NCBI RefSeq assembly: GCF_000090795.2
Contig: NW_003546440.1
Span: 108,984-172,983 of the forward strand
Reading direction: 5' to 3'
Origin: Amphimedon queenslandica
Lineage: Eukaryota; Porifera; Demospongiae; Haplosclerida; Niphatidae
Length of the DNA stretch: 64,000 nucleotides
Shown here: positions 1 to 41,603 of the stretch, piece by piece
How the letters are laid out: each line of letters begins with the position of its first letter
Numbering within the stretch: the stretch's first letter is position 1
Position numbers and translations under genes: made by a program
Notes under the pieces: generated by a model
The model's database searches: none
Told to the model about the DNA's origin: nothing
The model's input: only the letters and a program-made list of their open reading frames with translations

Positions 1-394
1 TCGTCATGAAGGTCAGTGACTCTCAAAATATTTGTACATTTATTGCATTCATAATAACGTTTTTAAATAGGAAATTGATGCTGTCAAAAAATCTAAAACT
101 CAGTCAGAAAACTAATACGCTGTTAATGCAGTTTTTTTTATAAATTGAACTTATCATTGTAACTATTATTCTTTTAAGTTAATATTATTGATTACTATTA
201 CTGTAATAAAAGCTAGAATTTTACCATGAATATCAGCCCTAACTATGGATAGTTATGAACATCTTGTTACAAGTTTACATCGTCTGTCTGTCTCTCTGTC
301 TGGTTCTTTGTGTCAACACTGCTGTGACTCCCTCCCTCTCTCTCTGTCTCTTCCCCTCATTGAAACCTCTTCATTCAATACTCAGTAGTGTAGC
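1..394. other. Intergenic sequence upstream of the GPCR gene
   Basis: AT-rich sequence with no open reading frame that I can support. Around 284-360 there is a pyrimidine-rich stretch (tctgtctgtctctctgtc and similar) shortly before the GPCR start codon. No clear TATA box was recognised. Confidence 0.5.
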
Positions 395-1558
395 ATGAAT
401 GTGACTGAAGTCCCAGGCTTTCAAAAAGGTCTGTTTGTCTTTTTCTGGTTAATCTCAATAGGGCTTAACACTCTATGCTCTGCTTTGCTCATGATTGCTG
501 TCCACAAGAGAAAGTCCTGGGCTAACATCCTCCTTCTCTCCATAGCCCTCACTGGCATTGCTGCTGTGTTGTTAGGGATGCCTCTTAGTATTGTCTCTTT
601 GTTCATAAACGATTTGCTTATTGATGAAGGAGCTCTGTGCCAATATCAAGTGATTGTGTTTAATTGGTACATACTCATGTCCTTCTTCCTGGTTGTGTTT
701 ATATCCATTGATCAGTACCTAGCTGTACTCTATCCTTTTATGTATAATACAAAGATACTTCGTCATCCAAAGCGTTCGCTCAAGATCATAAGGATACTCC
801 TATTCTTTGTTACAAGTGGAACGCTTTCTTATTCGATCATTGGCTCATTTCTGTCTACCATAGCAGTAATGACTCCATCAAATATTTGCTATTATGATTT
901 TCTGGCTGTCGACACTCCAAGCAAGATTTTCTTTATTGTCAATACCATTGCAATGGGGCTAATGATTTTAGTCATTTTAACTTGCACGATTTTGCTGGCT
1001 ATAAAAATGTACAGGATGTTTCTGAAGGCAGAAGATCCCAAAGATACTTTTCAGGTACAAAAGGCAAATTTTGGTCATTTTTTGCTTGTCATCATCATCG
1101 TTTTTATGGCTGCTGCTTCTCTGTTTTTGGTAAGTACAAAATTGTATTGTATGATAGATCATAGATAGTAGACCATATAATAATTTTAAGCTTAGCCTTT
1201 CATGCTGGCTGAATTACCTACTCCATGTAAAGTCAAATGTTATAAACTGCATAAATCTTAATGTAGGTTGTCCATATTCTTTATGTTGCTGGGTACTCGG
1301 TTAGCGTTTATCTTCACTACCTATCGTTATGCCTGGTATTGAGCAACAGTCTACTCTTCCCTCTAATATTCATATTAATTCGTGCTTCAGTCAGGCAAAT
1401 ATTGAAGGAGATATGGAAGAAATTACTCTATTGCCGTGAGTTTCATAAACTTATATAGCATACAATAATTGCTTTGTTTTTTAGGTGAAGATAAGGAGAC
1501 TACTGGTAAAAGGCAAGACAAGGCTGTTCAATTGAAACAACTGAAGAAGTCGTATTAG
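395..1558 (+). CDS. Rhodopsin-class (family A) seven-transmembrane receptor, three exons
   Basis: Exons 395-1129, 1267-1435 and 1485-1558 join with matching phases (0, then 1) to give 325 residues. Donors are gtaagt and gtgagt. Seven hydrophobic segments are visible: TM1 about residues 10-36, TM2 42-69, TM3 85-110, TM4 about 130-158, TM5 175-205, TM6 about 225-250 and TM7 about 258-285. TM3 ends in SIDQY, a variant of the family A DRY motif. TM7 carries NSLLFPLIF in place of NPxxY. The CWxP motif of TM6 is not visible. Cys in ALCQYQ just before TM3 and Cys in SNICYYD after TM4 would form the usual extracellular disulfide. The short C-terminal tail is basic. Family A receptors act at the plasma membrane through G proteins; the ligand cannot be read from sequence. 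The single-exon reading frame running to 1168 is the first exon read into its intron. Confidence 0.8.
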
Positions 1559-2198
1559 AAACATTGTTGGGATTTACATTCTAGTGTACTCTGTGAACTC
1601 TCAGTGATTATATAGTTGCATGTTAGATGATTGAATTAGTAGAATATCAAATGTGAAGTGGATGCATCCCAGTAGGATCTAATACATCATAATTATTATT
1701 GTTCAAAATTGCTACAGATTCAACTAGGAAATGCTTAATAAATGGAAGCCACAGTAAGTTCCTGTTCTGTTGCCACGACACACAAGTTCAGTTTATTAAA
1801 GAATGTAAGTTTTTATTAATAACCACATGCAGGAAACAAATTGTATACATCATGGGAATGTACACAGTATGTCTTCTCTTGAAAATTTACATGTAAATGC
1901 AATAAACATAAATGTACATGTACTCCATGCTGATACTATACATTATAGACAGCAATAAAACCAGGATCATACAATTGTTGTGTAAGTTTTGCCTTGTAGA
2001 TAATAGTATGCTATGCCATAGGTCTAATGTAAGGTGTTTTTGCTTTATAATATAAAAGCCTAGGCTGTTATATACTTGTGTTTACATCAAATTTGTAATA
2101 ATGAATAAATTCACATTAATTAACTGAGATTAATAATAACAATTTTCATAAAATATACTAGATAAAAATTAAATGTGAGTCAACTGAGAGTGTTATTA
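1559..2198. other. Intergenic sequence between the GPCR and the secreted-protein gene
   Basis: AT-rich sequence containing AATAAA-like signals (around 1736, 1900, 2102) that could serve as polyadenylation signals for the GPCR. A 65-codon plus-strand reading frame at 1699-1896 shows no family features and is not called. Confidence 0.4.
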
Positions 2199-2759
2199 TC
2201 AGCAGCTTGAATTTGTAACCTTCTCAGTCTCTTTTAACTGATCATAGAGGTCAAACTTCGTCTTAAGTGATTCAATGTCTGTACAGTTAAACGGACCTTC
2301 CATATTTATGCTTAACTGGAATAAAGAAGAAAATAGCATCAATAAGTAGTTCAGTTAGCAAAACTGACATGCAACTGAGAAACACTTACCCATTTGCAGG
2401 CAGTGTCTTCCAAAGCAGCAATAATATTCCTGAGACCAATCAGGCTTTCTGTTGGAGAAGTGGTTGCATTGATTTTCTTTTGGATTTCGTGTAGTTGGAT
2501 GACTTTCCTTGTAACGTTCCATAGCATTGACCTCTTAAGTCCCGAGGCTTCAGTTTCAGATGGAAGTAATTCATCCTACAAAAATAAAAATTAATGAATT
2601 TCATTACATTGCAGTTATTGAACTTACTAGTAAGTTGAGGCTAACAACTGAGCTGTAAAATATATTTTGTTGAGGTGTATATGCTGCTGCACAGCATTGG
2701 ATAAGAGCTACAGCTGCAACTGCAGCGAGAAGAAGGGAAGTTCTTGAGAAACTGGCCAT
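2199..2759 (-). CDS. Small secreted helical protein, three exons (cytokine-sized, unrecognised family)
   Basis: Minus-strand exons 2628-2759, 2390-2575 and 2199-2315 are all divided by phase-0 introns with gtaagt/gtaagtg donors and give 144 residues. Exon 1 encodes a start Met and a strong signal peptide (LLLAAVAAVALIQCCAAA). Exon 2 is predicted helical and ends in LEDTACKW exactly at the splice site. Exon 3 encodes a last helix with two Cys and ends NSSC. Several N-x-S/T glycosylation sites are visible. The same exon plan, phase-0 introns and a C-x-W ending of exon 2 recur in the divergent neighbour starting at 3012, so the two are probably ancient paralogues. I do not recognise the family. 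Size and helix content resemble four-helix cytokines, but that is inference only. Confidence 0.7.
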
Positions 2760-2853
2760 TTTATTTAAGTGAAGTGTTATCTTGCTTTCTTATTTTCTCT
2801 TCTAGAAGTAGTTGTGAGAAGTTGATTGATGCTTTTCGAGAGCTGCTCCTCTG

Positions 2854-2862
2854 CTTTTTATA
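2854..2862 (-). promoter_or_regulatory. TATA box for the minus-strand secreted-protein gene
   Basis: Read on the minus strand this is TATAAAAAG, about 95 nt upstream of the minus ATG at 2759. It lies back to back with the plus-strand TATA box at 2919. Confidence 0.55.
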
Positions 2863-2918
2863 GTCAATCGAGGCTGTGTGTGGGCGTATCAACAAAAGTT
2901 GATGTTCATCCTGTCAGC

Positions 2919-2926
2919 TATAAATA
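2919..2926 (+). promoter_or_regulatory. TATA box for the plus-strand secreted-protein gene
   Basis: TATAAATA about 86 nt upstream of the ATG at 3012. With the opposing box at 2854-2862 it makes a compact bidirectional promoter of about 250 nt between the two start codons. Confidence 0.55.
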
Positions 2927-3011
2927 CGGGTTGACTTTGGGCTCAAGTCATATCAATTTACCACTGAATCACCAGTCCAGACTATCTCAAGTTCTATATC
3001 TAGCTATTACA

Positions 3012-3780
3012 ATGGCAATCTCTAAAGTCACATCAGCCATCGTCGTTCTCACAATATTGCAGGCAATAAGCTGTACTTTTACAGCTATCCACGTAAACGA
3101 GGCACTCTACAGCGGCTTTAAAGTTATACAAAATATCAATGTAAGATGCATGAGGCTACCCATAGACATACAATTTAAACAAGTTTCTTTTTCCTTTAGA
3201 AGCAATTGAAAACGTCAATTGAAAATGAATTCGGCCAGGAAGAAAGTACAACTGTTAAAGCTGTATGCCCATTACTCGACAGACAAAGAGAGCTGAAGCA
3301 GTTCATTTCTTCAGGCCTAGGGAAAGCAGCAAACATGACTGAAATAGAAGCTACTCTAATTATACTTGACCACGTTCTCAATGACACATGCAACTGGGTA
3401 AGTTAAACACAACTTCTATTAAATCATAAACATTCGCATTATTATTAATTTTTTTCATTATCATAATTTAGATTAAATCACTTCCAAATTTATCAAATTT
3501 TGTGTGCTCAGATCAAGACTATAGTGGACTCGAATCATTCTGCATAAAGCAAGAGATAGCTGATACAGTACCAATTAGCTTCACTCGATATATATTTGAC
3601 ATATATGGTAACAATCACTCAGGAGTACAACCATTTCATGCAGAATATCACCTTAAATGGATCAACGAGTCTGAATTCAGCTCAGATGAAACACTATCTG
3701 CTCTTCAACACTTTAATGACTACAAGACAAATTGCGACAAAACAGAAGAACAAAAAATTGTTTGCTCTGAACTATTTTAG
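3012..3780 (+). CDS. Secreted helical protein, three exons (paralogue of the divergent neighbour)
   Basis: Exons 3012-3140, 3200-3397 and 3472-3780 give 211 residues; both introns are phase 0 and short (59 and 74 nt). Residues 1-22 form a signal peptide (VTSAIVVLTILQAISC). Exon 2 is helical and ends LNDTCNW at the splice site, mirroring ALEDTACKW at the same position in the divergent gene. Exon 3 carries five Cys and N-x-S/T sites (NLS is at its start, NHS and NES later). It is longer than the neighbour's exon 3 by about 65 residues. No known domain was recognised. The divergent layout and shared intron plan suggest co-regulated paralogous ligands or defence peptides, but the function is unknown. 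The start at 3012 is chosen because it opens the signal peptide and follows a TATA box; the longer frame from 2826 has no such support. Confidence 0.75.
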
Positions 3781-3981
3781 TAACTCATCAATAATTATTT
3801 TTTAATATTTATTTACATCATTCACTTCTCCAATTCCCTTATAATATTATAATAGCATTGATAATAATGATTTAAAAATACACATGTAATAATAATAATA
3901 GTAGTAATAATAATAATATTTTGATTATAAAAATAATAATATTTTAAACAAGAACAGTCTATACACACAAACAAAAGTCAA
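3781..3981. other. Convergent intergenic spacer
   Basis: AT-rich spacer between the plus-strand secreted gene (stop at 3780) and the minus-strand INPP4 gene (stop at 3982). It contains AATAAT runs and must hold both polyadenylation regions. Confidence 0.5.
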
Positions 3982-35518
<31,537 letters not shown>

Positions 35519-36039
35519 GTTCCCAGGCCGGCAGGCCCTCTTGCTATTAAGGGACCAGGAGCGAGAGGAGAGCTGAGAACAGTGAATGCAAAAAGGCGAT
35601 GACTACCGATGAGTGGGTGGAGTAGATACACCCATTCATCAAAATTTAAATTGTATACCTACCCACGTGTAATCACGTGTCTCTCAAAACCTGCTATTGT
35701 GGAATGTGGATAGGGACATTTGTAAAATCAGGACAGTAGCATCAGTCCCACTACGATATACATTAATGAACCTCTTAAATAAGGACACTTTCATAATCAA
35801 GACAGTATTATTGGGTCCCGAATAGACAGGTTCAGCTAAATTTTATCTAATTGTCTAATTGTAGTTCACTGCAGATTCAAGTTAGTCTCATGTAGCTAGA
35901 TTTAACCTTGTTAATTCAACTTCATTTATATAATACTGTAATTAACTATATATTTACATGTATAGATCTACATCTAATTTTTCATCATGCATTACTTCTC
36001 AATTTACAATATTAATGTACTTTTTATTGGGAAAGAAGA
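35519..36039. other. INPP4 5' flank and start of a duplicated block
   Basis: Upstream of the INPP4 start codon. The sequence from about 35580 (gcaaaaaggcg, gagtgggtggag, tacccacgtgtaatcacgtg) recurs at 42245-42345. It contains copy 2 of the dispersed gaatagacaggtt repeat at 35684-35835 and then flank shared with 42895-42960 (taatactgtaattaact). Confidence 0.6.
35684..35835. repeat. Dispersed repeat, 'aggacac / gaatagacaggtt' family, copy 2
   Basis: Contains aacctgctattgtgga, aggacagtagcatcagtccc and gaatagacaggttcag; see 13607-13785 and 42345-42496. Confidence 0.75.
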
Positions 36040-36404
36040 ATGGAGGCTAAAATCCATACAACAATGAGGTGGAAGTTCCCAATGATAAGGCCATATATCC
36101 AATGGAACTTGATGATGCAAGTGACTTTGATTTCCACTGAATGACTGAAAGGAAAATAGGATCAGTTTCTTCAGAGAAAACAAATATTGTCATTTTGGAA
36201 AGGTCAGTTAGTACCATTAAAACTGCTGGACTCATTTCTACCTTTGTCCCTCAATACTTATACTTACACTATCAGTGGGATTGAAGGATTATACTGATAT
36301 ATAACAGTAGCCTGTTACAATAATTAATTTAATTCTGGAGGGATATGCAATGGCCTGGAGGTGTAGTATTCCCCGACATTGTCATCATAATTGCATTGGT
36401 GGTG
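36040..36404 (+). pseudogene. Decayed 5' fragment of the type II membrane-protein gene
   Basis: From the ATG at 36040 this matches the start of the intact gene at 43743 (aaggccatatatccaatgga, cttgatgatgcaagtg). It has an in-frame stop (ccactgaatg at about 36136) and is interrupted at 36192 by about 185 nt before the match resumes at 36377 (attgtcatcataattgcatt). It ends where sequence like the avidin unit flank (caccatgattaatcga) begins. No ectodomain sequence follows. Confidence 0.8.
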
Positions 36405-36599
36405 CACCATGATTAATCGATGTATGTTGTTCAAGAAGTTTCTTTGATGGAGCAAATAACTGAGAACAGTACTGGCACTTAAATGCTTTTGTCACGGTGA
36501 CACTATAAAACCATAGATATTAGAGACTACGTAAGGTACTATATTAGCTAGATTTAACGTACTACATAATATATTACAACTATTCGTCATCACTGGGTT

Positions 36600-36876
36600 A
36601 TGCAAGAAAATTCACCAGTTTCAAAGGTTGTTTCTGACTTTCCCTGCCTCAAGGATCCAAAATTGGTAAAAAAGATATTTTTGACAGATTTACTAACAAA
36701 TTTTATTTTAACAGCTTATTAGTGAATTTCATTCTATTGTTAAAGTTGATGCTTCAAAAATGTTTGTCAGATGTAAGAGATTATTACAATATGCTGCTAT
36801 GGAAACTAAAAAGGACGTAAAAAACCTTATGAAGCAGTATTTATCAATTTTAGAACCAACAGAAAGTAAAAATTAA
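36600..36876 (+). CDS. Small hypothetical protein, two possible exons
   Basis: Exons 36600-36665 and 36715-36876 join in phase 0 to give 75 residues (SKVVSDFPCLKDPKL then LISEFHSIVKVDASKMF, ending EPTESKN). The 49-nt intron has gtaaaa and ttaacag ends. The second exon is lysine-rich and probably helical. I do not recognise the family. It could be a remnant of a larger gene or transposon, because the surrounding sequence is a mosaic of duplicated fragments. Confidence 0.35.
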
Positions 36877-38067
36877 TTGTTTGTTTTCCTAATTATTATT
36901 TTAATTCAAAATAAGATCAAGTTATATCTTATTTAATGGCTGTGGCTTCATCTTTGTGTATGCAGAGGGGGAAAGGAAAACCTGCCTTGTTCATACCTAT
37001 ACATGCAGGTATTAACAATTTTTTTTGCTGAATGTTAACATTGTATTACCTTGTTTTGTATAGGATCAGTTTATTGATGTAGAACATGTAATTGCTGATG
37101 TTAAAGTGTGTTATATGGTTGTATACTGGCATTTGGTGAATCTGTAGTGTCATTGAATGAGTCCAAGGTGGTCATTGAAAAAGACAACATATTTCAGATG
37201 CCATCTCTACTTACAGCTGTTGAATGTTCTTGTACTATGTCTTCAAAATTGAATTCCATAATAATAACAAAGGATTTTGTTTACTACTTGAGTATCTATA
37301 TGGATTGGATGCATCATCAAAAAACATGCCACTATAGTTGTTCATCAGCTAATTAAAGGGTTAATTGAGTAAATGACTTTAAGACTTTGACTAAAGACTC
37401 ATTTTTGATACATTTATGATCATTTAATCAACATAATACACTGGCGTCATTAAGGACTTTTTGCTGCAGGTATTATAGTTAGTTGCTATATATAATTTAA
37501 TGATTATTACTAAGTATGATTATTATGCTGACATTAAGCTTTGTGTGTCTAAATTAAATCATATAGATGATTAAATTTATTAAAAACAATTAATAGAGTC
37601 TAGTTCTTTTTAAGGTTATGACAGAGCTTCAACAATAAAATTTAACTATTTTTTAATATAGCTCTGCTAATAACTCCACTATTTGGCTCTGATCATGCAT
37701 TATGTGAGACAAGTCCAAAATACTATTGCAGTGAGAAATTCTAATGTATAGGTGACACCAACCCCGGCTTCAACCTTCTAGTCAACCTTCGTCTAGAAAA
37801 TGCAAATGAGATGATTATAACAGCCAAAATCTCAGTAGATCTACTCGTGCCCAGCATGAGGCTAGCTAATAATATTAATCATATTAGGGGGCTAGCACAC
37901 CATGATTAATCGACTCGCTCGTAGATTATAGATATGACGCGGAAGGGTCGGGAGGGGCTGGCTACGCGAGACGACTATATCTTTTTTGCCTGCAGTCTCT
38001 ACAGTCAAGACGAAGTTGTACACAAACGCGTCCCTCGCTCAGTCTTGATTCAGTGCTTGTAACTACA
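36877..38067. other. Intergenic region leading into the avidin array
   Basis: 36877-37450 has no supportable gene; an 82-codon frame at 37108-37356 lacks family features. From 37451 the first of the tandem units begins (taaggactttttgctgcagg). The last 170 nt before the ATG form the unit's conserved 5' flank (gggtcgggaggggctgg, cgcgagacgactata). Confidence 0.5.
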
Positions 38068-38766
38068 ATGGAGCCTAAAGAGGAAAGCAAAGAAAGGGTG
38101 GATTTGATGGATAAACTGCATGCATATCTAGAAAAAAATTTTGTTGCTCTTATTGGCCGAACAGTAGAAGTAAATACAAACATAACACGATAGTGCCTTA
38201 TTATAAATGATTAAGATTTCAATAGATGAATTGGAAAATCCTCAATTTGTACCTGCACCTGGTGCTAATCCGCCAAGTAAATCATACTCATATAGTCATG
38301 TTAACAAATAGAATACTTTTTATTTTATATTGACAGCCTATCAAGTTCCTGCAAGTCTTGCTGGGTTTTGGATTAATGAGCTGGGTTCACAAATGTACAT
38401 ACATTCAGCAGGCTTTTCAGAAGGGCATATTATTGGAAAGTATTACAGCCCTGTTGGAAAAGCTGGATTCAAACTATATGATTTGAATGGCTCGTATGAT
38501 ACAAATGGTGATGAAAAGAAGGGTACTTTGGGCTGGTAAGCAAATCATTTAAAACATGCATGTCTAATTGCAGTCGGTCATGTCATAGGACAGTTCAATG
38601 GCTTAAAACTGAAAATAACTCCAATACATCTTGGTCTGGGCAGCGGTATAAAATAGGGGGAGATTTTTTCATCTACACCATGTGGATTTTGGTTGCACAG
38701 AAAGACCTAAGTAATAATTGGGATTCCACTAGAATTGGAAAGGACAAGTTCCACAAAGTCCACTGA
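38068..38766 (+). CDS. Avidin-like biotin-binding protein, copy A
   Basis: Exons 38068-38169, 38216-38276, 38337-38535 and 38589-38766 (phases 0, 1, 2) give 179 residues. Residues 1-54 are an N-terminal extension with a half EF-hand-like ending (ISIDEL). From about residue 58 there is a complete avidin/streptavidin barrel: AGFWINELGS, GKYYSPVG, GTLGWTVQW, NTSWSGQR, YTMWILV, NNWDSTRIGKD. Aligned by eye with streptavidin, the biotin contacts N23, S27, Y43, S45, W79, S88, T90, W92, W108, L110, W120 and D128 are all present. The W79 codon is split by the last intron in every family member. No signal peptide or membrane segment, so probably cytosolic. First gene of the tandem array. Biotin binding is inferred from conserved residues. 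Confidence 0.88.
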
Positions 38767-39483
38767 TGCATGGGTTTGCTAAAGCAAACAACATTAACTT
38801 TTGAACTATTAGTGCTGTTTACATAGAACTAACTTAAAATTTTCTTTAGTGTAATTATTATTAAGGAGTTTTTGCTGCAGGTATTATAGTTAGTTGCTAT
38901 ATATAACTTAATGATTATTACTAAGTATGATTATTATGCTGACATTAAGCTTTGTGTATCTAAATTAAATCATATAGATGATTAAATTTATTAAAAACAC
39001 TGAATTAATAGAGTCTAGTTCTTTTTAAGGCTATGACAGAACTTCAACAATAAAATTTAGTTATTTTTTCTTTATATAGTTCTGCTAATAACTCCACTAT
39101 TTGGCTCTGATCATTATGTGAGACAAGTCCAAAATACTATTGCAGTGAGAAATTCTAATGTACGGGTGACACCAACCCCGGCTCCAACCTTCTAGTCAAC
39201 CTTCGTCTAGAAAATGCAAACGAGATGATTATAACAGCCAAAATCTCAGTAGATCTACTCGTGCCCAGCATGAGGCTAGCTATAATATTATATTAATCAT
39301 ATTAGGGGGCTAGCACACCATGATTATCGACTCGCTCGTAGATTATAGATATCACGCGGAGGGTCGGGAGGGGCTGGATACGCGAGACGACTATACCTTT
39401 GTTGCCTGCAGTCTCTACAGTCAAGACGAAGTTGTACACAAACGCGTCCCTTGCTCAGTCTTGATTCAGTGCTTGTAACTACA

Positions 39484-40183
39484 ATGGAGCCTAAAGAGGA
39501 AAGCAAAGAAAAGGTGGATTTGATGGATAAACTGCATGCTTATCTAGAAAAAAATTTTGTTGCTCTTATTGGCCAAACAGTAGAAGTAAATACATAACAC
39601 GATAGTGCCTTATTATAAATGATTAAGATTTCAATAGATGAATTGGAAAATCCTCAATTTGTACCTGCACCTGGTCCTAATCCGCCAAGTAAATCATACT
39701 CATATAGTCATGTTAACAAATATAGAATACTTTTTATTTTATATTGACAGCCTATCAAGTTCCTGCAGCTCTTGCTGGGTTTTGGACTAATGAGCTGGGC
39801 TCACAGTTGTACATACATTCAACAGGTTTTTCAGAAGGGCATATTATTGGAAAGTGCTACAGCACTGTTGGTAAAGCTGGATTCAAACTATATGATTTGA
39901 ATGGCTCGTATGATACAAATGGTGACGAAAAGAAGGGCACTTTGGGCTGGTAAGCAAATCATTTGAAACATGCATGTCTAATTGCAGTCTGTCATGTCAC
40001 AGGACAGTTCAATGTCTTAATACTGAAGGTACTGACTCCAATAAATCTTGGTCTGGGCAGCGGTATAAAATAGAGGGAGATTTTTTCATCTACACCATGT
40101 GGATTTTGGTTGCAAAGAAAGACCTAAGTGATAATTGGGGTTCCACTCAAATTGGAAAGGACAAGTTCCACAAAGTCCGCTGA
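39484..40183 (+). CDS. Avidin-like protein, copy B (altered pocket)
   Basis: Exons 39484-39585, 39628-39688, 39751-39949 and 40003-40183 give 180 residues with the same plan and phases as copy A. The barrel motifs are clear (AGFWTNELGS, GTLGWTVQ, SWSGQR, YTMWILV, DNWGSTQIGKD), but key positions differ: GKCYSTVG has Cys at the position of Tyr43, NKSW has Lys at the position of Thr90, and TVQC replaces the conserved TVQW. The frame is intact and splice sites are conserved, so it is expressed or only recently decaying. Ligand affinity or specificity is likely changed, by inference. Confidence 0.85.
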
Positions 40184-40901
40184 TGCATGGGTTTGCTAAA
40201 GCAAACAACATTAACTTTTGAAGTATTAGATATCATTTGCTGTTTATATAGAACTAACTTAAAATTCTCTTTAGTGTAATTATTATTAAGGAGTTTTTGC
40301 TGCAGGTATTATAGTTAGTTGCTATATATAATTTAATGATTATTACTATGTATGATTATTATGCTGACATTAAGCTTTGTGTATCTAAATTAAATCATAT
40401 AGATGATTAAATTTATTAAAAACAATTAATAGAGTCTAGTTCTTTTTAAGGCTACGACAGAACTTCAACAATAAAATTTAACTATTTTTCCTTTATATAG
40501 TTCTGCTAATAACTCCACTATTTGGCTCTGATCATTATGTGAGACAAGTCCACAATACTACTGCAGTGAGAAATTCTAATGTATAGGTGACACCAACCCC
40601 GGCTCCAACCTTCTAGTCAACCTTCGTCCAGAAAATGCAATTGAGATGATTATAACAGCCAAAATCTCAGTAGATCTACTCGTGCCCAGCATGAGGCTAG
40701 CTAATATATTAATCATATTAGGGGGCTAGCACACCATGATTAATCGACTCGCTCGTAGATAATAGATATCACGCGGAGGGTCGGGAGGGGCTGGATACGC
40801 GAGACGACTATATCTTTTTTGCCTGCAGTCTCTACAGTCAAAGACGAAGTTGTACACAAACGCTTCCCTTGCTCAGTCTTGATTCAGTGCTTGTAACTAC
40901 G

Positions 40902-41603
40902 ATGGAACCTAAAGAGGAAAGCAAAGAAAGGGTGGATTTGATGATGGATAAACTGCATGCTTATCTAGAAAAAAATTTTGTTGCTCTTATTGGCCGAACA
41001 GTAGAAGTAAATACAAACATAACACGATAGTGCCTTATTATAAATGATTAAGATTTCAATAGATGAATTGGAAAATCCTCAATTTGTACCTGCACCTGGT
41101 CCTAATCCGCCAAGTAAATCATACTCATATAGTCATGTTAACAAATAGAATACTTTTTATTTTATATTGACAGCCTATAAAGTTCCTGCAACTCTTGCTG
41201 GGTTTTGGATTAATGATTTGCGTTCACAGATGTACATACATTCAGCAAGCTTTTCAGAAGGGCATATTATTGGAAAGTATTACAGCCCTGTTGGAAAAGC
41301 TGGATTCAAACTATATGATTTGAATGGCTCGTATGATACAAATGGTGATGAAAAGAAGGGTACTTTGGGCTGGTAAGCAAATCATTTAAAACATGCATGT
41401 CTAATTGCAGTCGGTCATGTCATAGGACAGTTCAATGGCTTAAAACTGAAAATAACTCCAATACATCTTGGTCTGGGCAGCGGTATGAAAAAGAGGGAGA
41501 TTTTTTCATCTACACCACGTGGATTTTGGTTGCACAGAAAGACCTAAGTGATAGTTGGGGTTCCACTCGCATTGGGATGGACAAGTTCCGCAAAGTCTGC
41601 TGA
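40902..41603 (+). CDS. Avidin-like protein, copy C
   Basis: Exons 40902-41006, 41053-41113, 41174-41372 and 41426-41603 give 180 residues; exon 1 has one extra Met codon (LMMDKL). The barrel is like copy A (GKYYSPVG, GTLGWTVQW, NTSWSGQR, YTTWILV, DSWGSTRIGMD), with LRS where the others have LGS; the Ser contact is kept. No signal peptide. Third gene of the array; the following partial unit has no gene. Confidence 0.86.

Noticed and set aside
37108-37356. 82-codon plus-strand frame before the avidin array
   Set aside because: No recognisable domain, splice partner or conservation with other copies of the flank.
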